DNA from: a halophilic archaeon J07HX64
GTDB taxonomy: Archaea > Halobacteriota > Halobacteria > Halobacteriales > Haloarculaceae
Length of the DNA: 6,289 nt
Assembly: GCA_000416085.1 (NCBI GenBank)
Contig: KE356579.1
Coordinates: forward strand, 1,358,860-1,365,148
Reading direction: 5' to 3'
Below the pieces are notes generated by a model, which saw nothing but the letters and a program-made list of their open reading frames with translations, was not told the origin of the DNA and searched no databases. A program made the position numbers and the translations under genes. Of this stretch, positions 1 through 5,288 are shown piece by piece. How positions within the stretch are numbered: position 1 is the first letter of the stretch; every line of letters begins with the position of its first letter.

Positions 1-1
1 T

Positions 2-336
2 CTTCGCGGAGACGCTCCGGGACGGACCCTCGCGGCAGTCGACGGCACTGGTCTCGAACAGTCGGTTAGTGTCGTCGAACACAGCCCGCTGGCACACTGC
101 TCGCGACGGCATCGTCTGCGGATGGCACCCGGACACAGGTGCTCGTCGACCTGCTCAGCGACAGACTGGGGGTGCCGTCACAGACAACGGTAGAGCACAC
201 GTCCTCGCGACTCACCCCCCGACTGAGATGTGTCGCGGCTCTCGTCGAGAGTGATACCAACACGTTCGACTCTCCCTCCGAGGTGGTACAGGCCGCCCTC
301 GAAGCGACGCTGATTCGCACAACCTCCGCGGATTGA
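2..336 (+). CDS. 3' end of an unrecognised gene, probably frameshifted
   Basis: I do not recognise this protein. The frame ending at the TGA at 334-336 looks coding: G/C-rich third codon positions, and an acidic, aliphatic peptide containing LVDLLSDRLGVPSQTTVEHT and ending EVVQAALEATLIRTTSAD. That frame is closed upstream by a TAG at 67-69. Left of it, the frame starting at base 2 looks coding instead (G-rich first positions, peptide LAAVDGTGLEQSVSVVEHS) and reaches a stop only near 190. Supplying one base between about 70 and 191 would join the two into a single reading frame entering from outside the window. An alternative is a short stand-alone gene starting at the GTG at 139 (65 aa). The helical C-terminus could belong to a small regulatory or DNA-binding protein, but no motif is firm enough to name one. 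Confidence 0.35.
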
Positions 337-658
337 CCTCCCCCGGGTGAACGCGGAGTGATTCAACGAACTACCGGTGTCACTCTCTTTATTTGCTCGG
401 CGAAACCAAACCGGGTCAGGCGCTTCGCCGTGACCACACAGTGGGTCGGGGGAGCCGCATCTGTGCCTGCGGAGACTACATCCACTGTTGGTTCCCACAC
501 GGCATCCGCACAGTGCGTCGTGGAATCAGGAATCCTCGGGATCTGTGGAGAGTGACCCCCTCGCATGATGATGAGACTCGCGGACTCTCGAACCAGTTGA
601 CCCCGAGACAGTTCACTGATCTTACAACTACGATCCCTTTCTTGATATCATACAAAGC
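337..658. other. Intergenic region without a defensible gene
   Basis: About 320 bases separate the left-hand gene end from the flippase promoter. Open frames here are short, disagree with each other and lack haloarchaeal codon bias. A T-rich stretch at 384-398 (TCTCTTTATTTGCTC) lies about 50 bases after the stop at 336 and could serve as an archaeal T-rich terminator or a weak TATA element. The right part holds one copy of the dispersed repeat described separately (559-616). Confidence 0.5.
559..616. repeat. Dispersed repeat, copy A (left of the flippase)
   Basis: This stretch resembles 2304-2361 in the same orientation. The core at 583-616 aligns without gaps to 2328-2361 with 29 of 34 identical bases, including the 13-base block GACTCTCGAACCA. 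Similarity is weaker over the 24 bases to the left. Read on the minus strand, both copies give related peptides (SVNCLGVNWFESPRV here, SVNYLGDRWFESLWV in the other copy). The pair could therefore be remnants of a coding sequence such as a transposase end, or of a non-coding element. Neither copy is part of an intact gene. Confidence 0.6.
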
Positions 659-667
659 CATTATAAC
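659..667 (+). promoter_or_regulatory. TATA box for a leaderless flippase transcript
   Basis: CATTATAAC has its TTATAA centre about 25 bases before the GTG at 689. That is the expected distance from an archaeal TATA box to the transcription start, so the start codon would be at or next to the first base of the mRNA. No Shine-Dalgarno sequence precedes the GTG, which agrees. A second AT-rich run (TATAAAAA, 679-686) lies too close to the GTG to drive initiation upstream of it. Confidence 0.5.
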
Positions 668-688
668 TCATCGAGTAGTATAAAAATC

Positions 689-2119
689 GTGCCAGAGAGC
701 TCGGAAATTAGTTTCTGGAGGGAGGTTCTGGGCGTCAGTATCTCAAAGCTTATCAATACTATCGGAGTGATACTGTTGATAATTATACTGAACTCCGAGT
801 TCAGTGTGTCCGAGATCGGGGTTTTCTTTTTTTTCTTTGTTCTGGTTGAGTTTCTATCGAACTTTGTGGCCGGTGTGGCGAAGGCGGTCAGAAAGCGAGT
901 TAGTGGGAACACCGGCAAGCGTCCAGAGTATCTGGTTGTTGGGATTCTCTTTGCGGTTGTGTTTCAGTTTATCATGTCTTCACTGCTACTCGTGACATTC
1001 GTCTATCTACCCGAGAACCTGTTACCGGACACGGCGGGTATGGCGAACCTGGGTCTCGTTTTAGCGTCGATCTCTTTGCTGTTCACTCAATCACTTGGTA
1101 AATTAATGCTGAACTATAACTCCGGACTGGGTCATCCCAGTCGCTCCGAGTGGGTCGGAAGGGCCGTGCCCGGCGCACTGTTTTTTGTCTCAACTGTTGT
1201 CGTCGTGTACATGGGATACGGTCTTTCGAGTATCTTTCTCGTTGGATCTCTGGGATACCTGTTTAGCGCGTTACTCATGTTCTACTTCACGAGGCCAAAT
1301 CTGATGACCGTACCGTCGCGTGAGGATGCTAAATCTATAATGAGATTTGGGAAATGGAGTATACTGAGTCGAATCGCCTCGAACATCTACGGCAGTGCTG
1401 ACGTCCTGATACTGGGGATACTCGTAACCTCAACGTCCGTCGGATACTATCAAAGTTCAAACGACTTGGCCCAACTGGTGTACGTGGTCCCGTACGGAAT
1501 CTTCGCGGTAATGTCTGTGAAGGTTAGTGGACTGGATGCCGAGTCTCGAAAAGGTGACATAATATCTATCGTAGAGAGTTCGATGAAGATCTCGGCGGTC
1601 ATCCCGGTTATGCTACTGTTTATCTCCATTGGCTTCGGCGATATAGTGATCGAACTGGTGTACGGGTCGTCGTTTACCGACGCATACTACTACTTTATCG
1701 GTTTGCTTGTCATCGAGGTGCTGTCGAGTTACAGGAAACCGATTGTCGGTCTCAACGAGGGAACCGACAACCCGCAGATACCGTTTTACTCCAACACATC
1801 AGCAATCGTAGTAAACTTTGTATCTGTTATCCCTCTCGTCCTGTTGTTCGGTGGCATTGGGGTTGTACTCTCGACGATACTATCCGGAATAGTTCGACTC
1901 GTCGCGATCATCTGGATGAGTCGAGAGTACATGAGACACGTAGACGTAGACGCAACCTTTGCTTACTGTTACGTAGTCGGAACGGCCCTCCTCTCTCTTG
2001 TTCTCGTGGTAAAACGCTATACCGGGTTGGGGTTGTTCGAGGAGCTCTCGCTCATCGCCGCGTTTGTTTTTCTTTACCTTGTCGTCTTATACTATCTGAT
2101 AGACATAGATCTGGAGTAG
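689..2119 (+). CDS. Wzx/MATE-type polysaccharide (lipid-linked glycan) flippase
   Basis: Integral membrane protein of 476 aa, the usual length for the oligosaccharide flippase/polysaccharide biosynthesis family of the MOP superfamily. These proteins turn lipid-linked glycans across the cytoplasmic membrane for surface polysaccharide or N-glycan assembly. Hydrophobic segments lie near residues 15-35, 43-63, 83-107, 120-140, 160-178, 180-200, 236-255, 262-280, 300-318, 333-347, 370-388, 390-409, 422-441 and 452-472, giving about 12-14 helices. The second half opens with an amphipathic stretch (SREDAKSIMRFGKWSILSRI, about 210-229) followed by SADVLILGI, a pattern seen in Wzx-like proteins at the start of the second bundle. 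GTG start chosen because the TATA box lies 25 bases upstream. The gene is intact despite a T8 run at 827-834. It is AT-rich relative to rdgB, as glycan genes from mobile clusters often are. No glycosyltransferase accompanies it, so the exact substrate cannot be inferred. Confidence 0.85.
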   Translation: MPESSEISFWREVLGVSISKLINTIGVILLIIILNSEFSVSEIGVFFFFFVLVEFLSNFVAGVAKAVRKRVSGNTGKRPEYLVVGILFAVVFQFIMSSLLLVTFVYLPENLLPDTAGMANLGLVLASISLLFTQSLGKLMLNYNSGLGHPSRSEWVGRAVPGALFFVSTVVVVYMGYGLSSIFLVGSLGYLFSALLMFYFTRPNLMTVPSREDAKSIMRFGKWSILSRIASNIYGSADVLILGILVTSTSVGYYQSSNDLAQLVYVVPYGIFAVMSVKVSGLDAESRKGDIISIVESSMKISAVIPVMLLFISIGFGDIVIELVYGSSFTDAYYYFIGLLVIEVLSSYRKPIVGLNEGTDNPQIPFYSNTSAIVVNFVSVIPLVLLFGGIGVVLSTILSGIVRLVAIIWMSREYMRHVDVDATFAYCYVVGTALLSLVLVVKRYTGLGLFEELSLIAAFVFLYLVVLYYLIDIDLE

Positions 2120-2148
2120 TCTGCACGGTCATACCGAGCGTCGGGCAC

Positions 2149-2175
2149 TGAACTGTCATTGAACTGTCTATGAAC
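2149..2175. repeat. 11-bp tandem repeat after the flippase
   Basis: TGAACTGTC occurs at 2149-2157 and again at 2160-2168. A third, shortened TGAAC follows at 2171-2175, all in 11-bp steps. The spacing is close to one DNA turn, so the units would face the same side of the helix. It may be a small protein-binding array or simple slippage; nothing here decides. Confidence 0.45.
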
Positions 2176-2303
2176 ACGTACGACAGACCGGGTGACGTAC
2201 AGCACTCCGCCGGGTCAGAGTGGGCAGACCACCCCCCGTACAGGAACTCCCCTCGGATCGGCGGTACAGTTGACCGAGGATCGTGAACTCTCGGGGGCAG
2301 TGC

Positions 2304-2361
2304 CCTCTCGTGATGACGGGACCCACAGACTCTCGAACCACCTGTCCCCGAGGTAGTTCAC
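2304..2361. repeat. Dispersed repeat, copy B (right of the flippase)
   Basis: This is the partner of 559-616 in the same orientation. Together the two copies bracket the flippase gene with about 1.7 kb between them. The 13-base block GACTCTCGAACCA (2328-2340) is identical in both, and the next 21 bases match at 16 positions. Direct repeats around a compositionally distinct gene suggest insertion between, or duplication of, a shared sequence. The divergence implies this is old. Confidence 0.6.
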
Positions 2362-2422
2362 GGACGGCACTTCGCAGACGGTTCCCGCCGCGTACACGAT
2401 CCGCAGATAGCGCGAACAAAGA

Positions 2423-2437
2423 GTGATCAGAGATCAC
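2423..2437. repeat. 15-bp inverted repeat (operator-like)
   Basis: GTGATC-AGA-GATCAC has two perfect 6-bp arms around a 3-base centre. The form suits a dimeric helix-turn-helix regulator. However, no gene starts close by (it lies about 100 bases beyond the hisS stop), so a regulatory role is speculative. As RNA it would make only a short hairpin. Confidence 0.3.
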
Positions 2438-2522
2438 CCGGGCAGACGACGCGGAACGCCGTCGGCGCCGAGAGTCGCTCAGGATAGACGCTCTGTCTCG
2501 GTAGCCGTTTCCGACGTAGGCG

Positions 2523-2540
2523 GTAGCGCGGCGGCGCTAC
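2523..2540 (-). terminator. Stem-loop overlapping the hisS stop codon
   Basis: GTAGCGC (2523-2529) and GCGCTAC (2534-2540) pair perfectly around a 4-base loop. The stop codon (2537-2539) lies inside one arm. On the minus strand the outer bases GGCG and CGCC can extend the stem with one bulge. No T tract follows, whereas archaeal termination normally depends on T-rich sequence, so it may instead act in 3'-end processing or stability. Confidence 0.25.
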
Positions 2541-3841
2541 TCGCCGATTATACTCGTGAGGTGTTCCGTAACCTCGTCCACATCGACCTGTTCCTCGTCG
2601 CCGGACCGCATGTCTCTGACGGTCACCTCGTTGTTCGAGAGGTCGCGCTCACCGACGACGATCGCCCACGACGCGTTGATGTTGTCCCCGTAGTTGAACT
2701 GGGCACTCAGTCCTCGGTCGGCGAGATCCGTCTCGACGACCAAGTTACTCTGCCTGAGTTGCATCGCGAGATCGAGCGCCTCGTCGCGAACCGAGTCGGA
2801 GACGTTCGCAACGAACACATCTGTTGAGATCTCCTCTGTCGGCCACTTTTGTTCTCGCTTGAGGAGCTCGCGGGTGGTAGAGTACCCAAACGCGAATCCG
2901 ACGGCCGACACCTCCCGGTCACCAAAGAGTCCAACGAGGTCATCGTAACGGCCGCCGCCAAACAGTGCCCGCAGTTCGCCTTCCGTGTCGAACGCTTCGA
3001 ACACGAGACCAGTGTAGTAGGCGAGTCCCCTGACAATCGAGAGGTCGAGCCGACACATCGAGGCAACACCGTACGATTCCAGCGCATCGGCGAGGTCCTG
3101 CATCCGGTCGATTGCCTCGATTGTCTCCTCGTCATCGGGAGCTTTCCCACGGAGTTCCGAAACAGTCTCCTTGATCGGGCCGCGGATCGAGGTCAACTGG
3201 TCGACCTGGTCGGCTGCGGCAGCACTGACACCTCTATCATCTAGTGCTTCGGTGAACTCCTGTGTACTCAGCTTTTCTTTGTCGTCGATGACCTGCATCA
3301 CCTCGACAGTATTTTGAATACCGTTTGCCTCGAGAACTGATTCGAGCAGATTCCGGTCGTTGATCAGGAACTCGACCTGGTCTTCGACACCGAGGCGACG
3401 GTAGATAGTTGCCGCACAGGCGATGACCTCTGCATCGGCCTCGACCGACTCGATATCGAAGATATCGATATCTGTCTGGAAGAACTCGCGGTCACGGCCT
3501 TTCTGGACGTTCTCGTACCGCCACCGCTTCGAGGTGTCAACCCACTTTACAGGCGTGTTCAGGTCCTTTCGTTCCTGGACCATGCGTGCCCTGGTTGGGG
3601 TCTGCTCGGGGGTGAGCGTCACACGACGTCCACCACGGTCCTCGAAGCTGTACGTCTGGTCCAGCAGTTCCTCTCCTGATTTCACCTCGTACAGCCGTGT
3701 CCGCTCAACGGCGGGTGTGTCGATCTCCCGGAAGCCAAAGTCCTTTGCGGTCTGTTCGACGGTGTCGATCACGCTCCTCCACGACGAGAACTCGCCGGAG
3801 TACCGGTCGTAGAAGCCTTTCAGGCTCGTGATGTTATTCAT
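2537..3841 (-). CDS. hisS: Histidyl-tRNA synthetase module (class II), C-terminal part of a larger frame
   Basis: HisRS attaches histidine to tRNA-His with ATP in the cytoplasm. From the ATG at 3841 the product is 434 aa, a normal HisRS length, and opens with the family-typical ITSLKGFYD. Class II motif 1 is near residues 23-46 (GFREIDTPAVE), followed by LTPEQTPTRAR (76-86). Motif 2 is RWRYENVQKGRDREFFQ (106-122). The histidine signature is RGLAYYTG (271-278), keeping the catalytic Arg271 but with Ala where many HisRS have Asp (RGLDYYT). GGGRYDDL is at 295-302 and a motif-3-like AVGFAFGYSTTREL at 313-326. The anticodon-binding domain starts near 339 (STDVFVANV) and includes VIVGE-like IVVGERD (394-400). 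The frame stays open upstream of the ATG for over 80 codons, so this module is probably fused to the preceding unknown region. No Shine-Dalgarno precedes the internal ATG. Its base composition is lower in GC than rdgB, which suggests a second, diverged HisRS rather than the standard housekeeping copy. That is inference. Confidence 0.85.
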   Translation of the reverse strand: MNNITSLKGFYDRYSGEFSSWRSVIDTVEQTAKDFGFREIDTPAVERTRLYEVKSGEELLDQTYSFEDRGGRRVTLTPEQTPTRARMVQERKDLNTPVKWVDTSKRWRYENVQKGRDREFFQTDIDIFDIESVEADAEVIACAATIYRRLGVEDQVEFLINDRNLLESVLEANGIQNTVEVMQVIDDKEKLSTQEFTEALDDRGVSAAAADQVDQLTSIRGPIKETVSELRGKAPDDEETIEAIDRMQDLADALESYGVASMCRLDLSIVRGLAYYTGLVFEAFDTEGELRALFGGGRYDDLVGLFGDREVSAVGFAFGYSTTRELLKREQKWPTEEISTDVFVANVSDSVRDEALDLAMQLRQSNLVVETDLADRGLSAQFNYGDNINASWAIVVGERDLSNNEVTVRDMRSGDEEQVDVDEVTEHLTSIIGE

Positions 3842-3920
3842 ACTGTTTGTGTTTTTTCGCGTTTTGAATCGGCCCAGTTTGCTAACAGCGCCCTCGATCT
3901 GTTTGTACGTGAGTTTGTTC

Positions 3921-4664
3921 TCATCTGCCGTCGACCCGCTGACGTACATGTATACGCCGACGACTCTGCCCTCCGCGTGAGCTAATATCTCCTCCTCGTC
4001 CAGTTCGACCAGATCGTGTTGCTGTGCGTACGATTTGAACGTCTGGATAGGAAACTCTCTCCCCCCAGTAGCGTCGTGTGAGCACCGCTCCAAGTCGAAT
4101 AAACTTCTCAGGAACGAGTACCTTGCTTGGGCGGTCCGGGATACACTCGCCGTTGTACATCACGGCCCACTTTACCGCAGACCCCATCTGGTCGGTCAGT
4201 TCGTAGCCACGCTGTGTCATCGCTTCCCGAACAACCGTCTCGAACCCCCGCTCGACCGAGAGCGAGTCTGTTTCTCTCAGCAGATCCTCGATCAGGACAT
4301 CGTACCCGGCATAGAACTTCGAGACCTCCGCCTGCCACGCGTCGCTCGGGGATTCGTACCCCTCGAGCCGTCTATCGGTGAACTCCAGACCGTCAAACAC
4401 CGGGCGAGGTTTGAGTCGGCCAGAGGGTTTCATCCGCAGTTGCACTCCGACGCGTTTCCTGGTGTCACTCGGTGAGTTCAGGCTGTCGACCTGACTCTCG
4501 AGTTTCTCGTAGCCGAACCCGGTTTTTGCAGCCCTCTTTCCTTTACCGTTAATTATGTCCAAGAGCCACTCTGTCTCGATACCGTTCGACTCGTCGAGCT
4601 CCCTTCGTAGGGCAACACCGGAGTTACGACCCTTTTCGGGGATCATAGTCACATTCTCTCCCAC
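3921..4664 (-). CDS. Unknown N-terminal region of the HisRS fusion (frameshifted)
   Basis: As given, this frame runs 247 aa from a GTG at 4664. Only about residues 1-201 look genuine; the last 46 (TRSGRTGRGGDISSRGG and beyond) have the Arg/Gly/Ser-rich look of an out-of-frame haloarchaeal translation. Meanwhile the next frame becomes acidic and protein-like (HDLVELDEEEILAHAEGRVV) and continues without a stop into HisRS. Dropping one base of the run at 4061-4066 yields TRRYWGREFPIQTFKSYAQQ across the junction and a 708-aa protein: 274 residues of this region plus 434 of HisRS. I recognise no family. It is charged, soluble, mixed alpha/beta in appearance, with no membrane segment or signal peptide. 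Visible features are basic patches (NGKGKRAAKTGFGYEK, about 40-54; RMKPSGRLKPRP, about 77-88) and a helical, acidic middle (about 107-150). Basic patches would suit nucleic-acid binding, for example tRNA, but that is only a suggestion. The start is supported by a perfect Shine-Dalgarno 6 nt upstream. Confidence 0.65.
   Translation of the reverse strand: MGENVTMIPEKGRNSGVALRRELDESNGIETEWLLDIINGKGKRAAKTGFGYEKLESQVDSLNSPSDTRKRVGVQLRMKPSGRLKPRPVFDGLEFTDRRLEGYESPSDAWQAEVSKFYAGYDVLIEDLLRETDSLSVERGFETVVREAMTQRGYELTDQMGSAVKWAVMYNGECIPDRPSKVLVPEKFIRLGAVLTRRYWGERVSYPDVQIVRTATRSGRTGRGGDISSRGGQSRRRIHVRQRVDGR
4061..4066 (-). other. G6 run marking a one-base frame switch
   Basis: Six consecutive C on the plus strand (G6 in the mRNA) lie in TACTGGGGGGAGAGAG, exactly where coding character moves from the frame starting at 4664 to the frame that continues to 2537. 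With five G the two join seamlessly. The possibilities are a homopolymer sequencing error, a real inactivating or phase-variable mutation, or +1 frameshifting during translation. Confidence 0.65.
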
Positions 4665-4670
4665 TGTTCA

Positions 4671-4678
4671 TCACCTCC
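4671..4678 (-). promoter_or_regulatory. Perfect Shine-Dalgarno for the HisRS-fusion gene
   Basis: GGAGGTGA on the minus strand matches the complement of the archaeal 16S 3' end (CCUCC core) and is separated by 6 nt from the GTG at 4664-4662. It fixes this GTG as the start over the in-frame GTG and ATG a few codons later. Many haloarchaeal mRNAs are leaderless, so a full-length site is noteworthy and implies a leadered transcript. Confidence 0.7.
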
Positions 4679-4739
4679 AACGAAGGTAGCGGACGAACTC
4701 TCTCTGAGAGCAAGGATAGGGTCGGGTTTCTCTATACGG

Positions 4740-4775
4740 TCAGAGATGAACCCACTCACCGACAGTTGTCATCAT
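4740..4775 (-). promoter_or_regulatory. Possible leader mini-ORF upstream of the HisRS fusion
   Basis: Eleven codons, MMTTVGEWVHL, run from ATG (4775) to TGA (4740-4742). The ATG is about 30 bases downstream of the TATA-like box at 4801-4810, so it could be read almost without a leader. A Trp and a His codon lie near the end. A single His codon is weak support for histidine-responsive attenuation, and no terminator hairpin is evident between it and the gene. Confidence 0.15.
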
Positions 4776-4800
4776 CGTACTTCTTTTTCCCCAGCCATCA

Positions 4801-4810
4801 GTATATATGT
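4801..4810 (-). promoter_or_regulatory. TATA-like box upstream of the HisRS fusion
   Basis: The minus strand reads ACATATATAC here. Transcription would begin near 4779, giving a 5' leader of about 115 nt before the GTG at 4664. A weaker alternative, GTATAGAGA near 4730-4738, would give a leader of about 45 nt. Because TATATA is near-palindromic, the box could also act rightward, with a start near 4831. Confidence 0.35.
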
Positions 4811-4829
4811 ACCGGAAGTCTCCGACTAT

Positions 4830-4968
4830 CCCCTGTGGTATCAAGCCACAGACAACAGACTCGAACGACCCCCAGACCCCCACTAACAGCCGGGAGAGTG
4901 CAGTTGTCCTGACTGCCGGTCGACGAGCTCGGGGTCGAACCCCATATATCCGCAGTGATTCCCGGCAG
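4830..4968 (+). ncRNA. Possible structured RNA in the divergent intergenic region
   Basis: Several inverted repeats cluster in this non-coding stretch. CTGTGG/CCACAG (4833-4838 with 4846-4851, 7-base loop) is followed by the hairpin GGGGT-CGA-ACCCC (4931-4943). The arm CCGGC near 4960-4968 can pair either with GCCGGGA (4889-4895, as TCCCGGC) or with CTGCCGG (4913-4919, as CCGGCAG), and the two choices exclude each other. The first hairpin starts where a rightward transcript from the symmetric TATATA box at 4802-4807 would begin. No known RNA family is recognised, and in GC-rich DNA some pairing is expected by chance. Confidence 0.2.
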
Positions 4969-5014
4969 AGCACCCCGGTGAACAACAGACAACCAACTGA
5001 TATCGATGTGACTC

Positions 5015-5020
5015 TTTATA
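5015..5020 (+). promoter_or_regulatory. TATA box for the small membrane-protein gene
   Basis: TTTATA in the context ACTCTTTATAGC matches the haloarchaeal TATA consensus well. Initiation would fall near 5042-5046, giving a leader of about 45 nt before the ATG at 5091. A second AT-rich string (TATAGATA, 5081-5088) is too close to the ATG to act as its TATA box. Confidence 0.5.
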
Positions 5021-5051
5021 GCTAGCACTGGCAGAGTCCGCATAGCTAGCA
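5018..5051. repeat. 10-bp direct repeat overlapping promoter and start site
   Basis: ATAGCTAGCA occurs at 5018-5027, overlapping the TATA box, and again at 5042-5051, over the predicted transcription start. The copies are 24 bp apart, start to start. Each contains the palindrome GCTAGC. The placement suits an operator where a bound regulator would block TBP/TFB or polymerase. Confidence 0.45.
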
Positions 5052-5090
5052 TGAGAACACAGGGGCGGGTAGCACATAGGTATAGATACG

Positions 5091-5285
5091 ATGTCATCGA
5101 CAACCCACAGATCACCGACCCGGACCCGAACCACCCGCGAAGCCTACAGCGCCCGTGGCCTGCTGGCGTACGCGGCGGCCGTACCTGCGTTCGTCGCGCT
5201 GCTGGCTGTGCCGGCCGCGATGCTTGCGTTCACCCTTGGCGCGCTGACCGCGGTGCTCCTGAACAGGACGTTGGGGCTGCTCTGA
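5091..5285 (+). CDS. Small membrane protein of unknown function (64 aa)
   Basis: I do not recognise a named family. The first 22 residues are hydrophilic, Thr/Arg-rich and positively charged (RTRTTREAYSARG). They are followed by a long hydrophobic stretch at 23-57 with prolines at 32 and 41, which is either one long helix or a short two-helix hairpin. By the positive-inside rule the N-terminus should be cytoplasmic. Codon use is strongly GC-rich, like rdgB and unlike the HisRS fusion. The ATG is supported by a good TATA box about 70 bases upstream. The gene stands alone with a stem-loop right after its stop. An out-of-frame ATG at 5051 is rejected because its product is Arg/Pro-rich. Confidence 0.6.
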   Translation: MSSTTHRSPTRTRTTREAYSARGLLAYAAAVPAFVALLAVPAAMLAFTLGALTAVLLNRTLGLL

Positions 5286-5288
5286 TCA

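Larger units (their letters stand above)
2120..2536. other. Intergenic region between convergent flippase and hisS
   Basis: About 417 bases lie between two genes that point at each other. No open frame here is convincing. The contents are an 11-bp tandem repeat just after the flippase stop, copy B of the dispersed repeat, a 15-bp inverted repeat at 2423-2437, and a stem-loop at the hisS stop codon. No T-rich terminator is evident for either gene. Confidence 0.5.

Noticed and set aside
583..616. CTCTCGAACCA-type sequence in the dispersed repeats as a tRNA T-arm or tRNA fragment
   Set aside because: There is no matching acceptor stem, anticodon arm or correct T-stem pairing on either strand, in either copy.
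2423..2827. Plus-strand frame of 134 codons overlapping the end of hisS
   Set aside because: It is antisense to the strongly supported anticodon-binding domain of HisRS and has no family resemblance of its own.
3449..3473. GATATCGA-rich near-palindrome inside hisS
   Set aside because: It is explained by repeated Asp-Ile codons (DIDIFDIE) in the coding sequence just after motif 2.
4035..4475. Plus-strand frames opposite the unknown N-terminal region
   Set aside because: The minus strand has the better acidic, low-Arg coding character plus a Shine-Dalgarno and promoter. The plus-strand products are basic and lack start signals.
4857..4890. Third copy of the dispersed repeat (ACTCGAACGACCCCC)
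   Set aside because: Only a short, gapped resemblance that does not extend through the core. It is not distinguishable from chance.
4925..4950. GGGGTTCGACCCC on the minus strand as part of a tRNA gene
   Set aside because: With the required 7-base T-loop the stem fails after two pairs, and no cloverleaf partner arms are found nearby.
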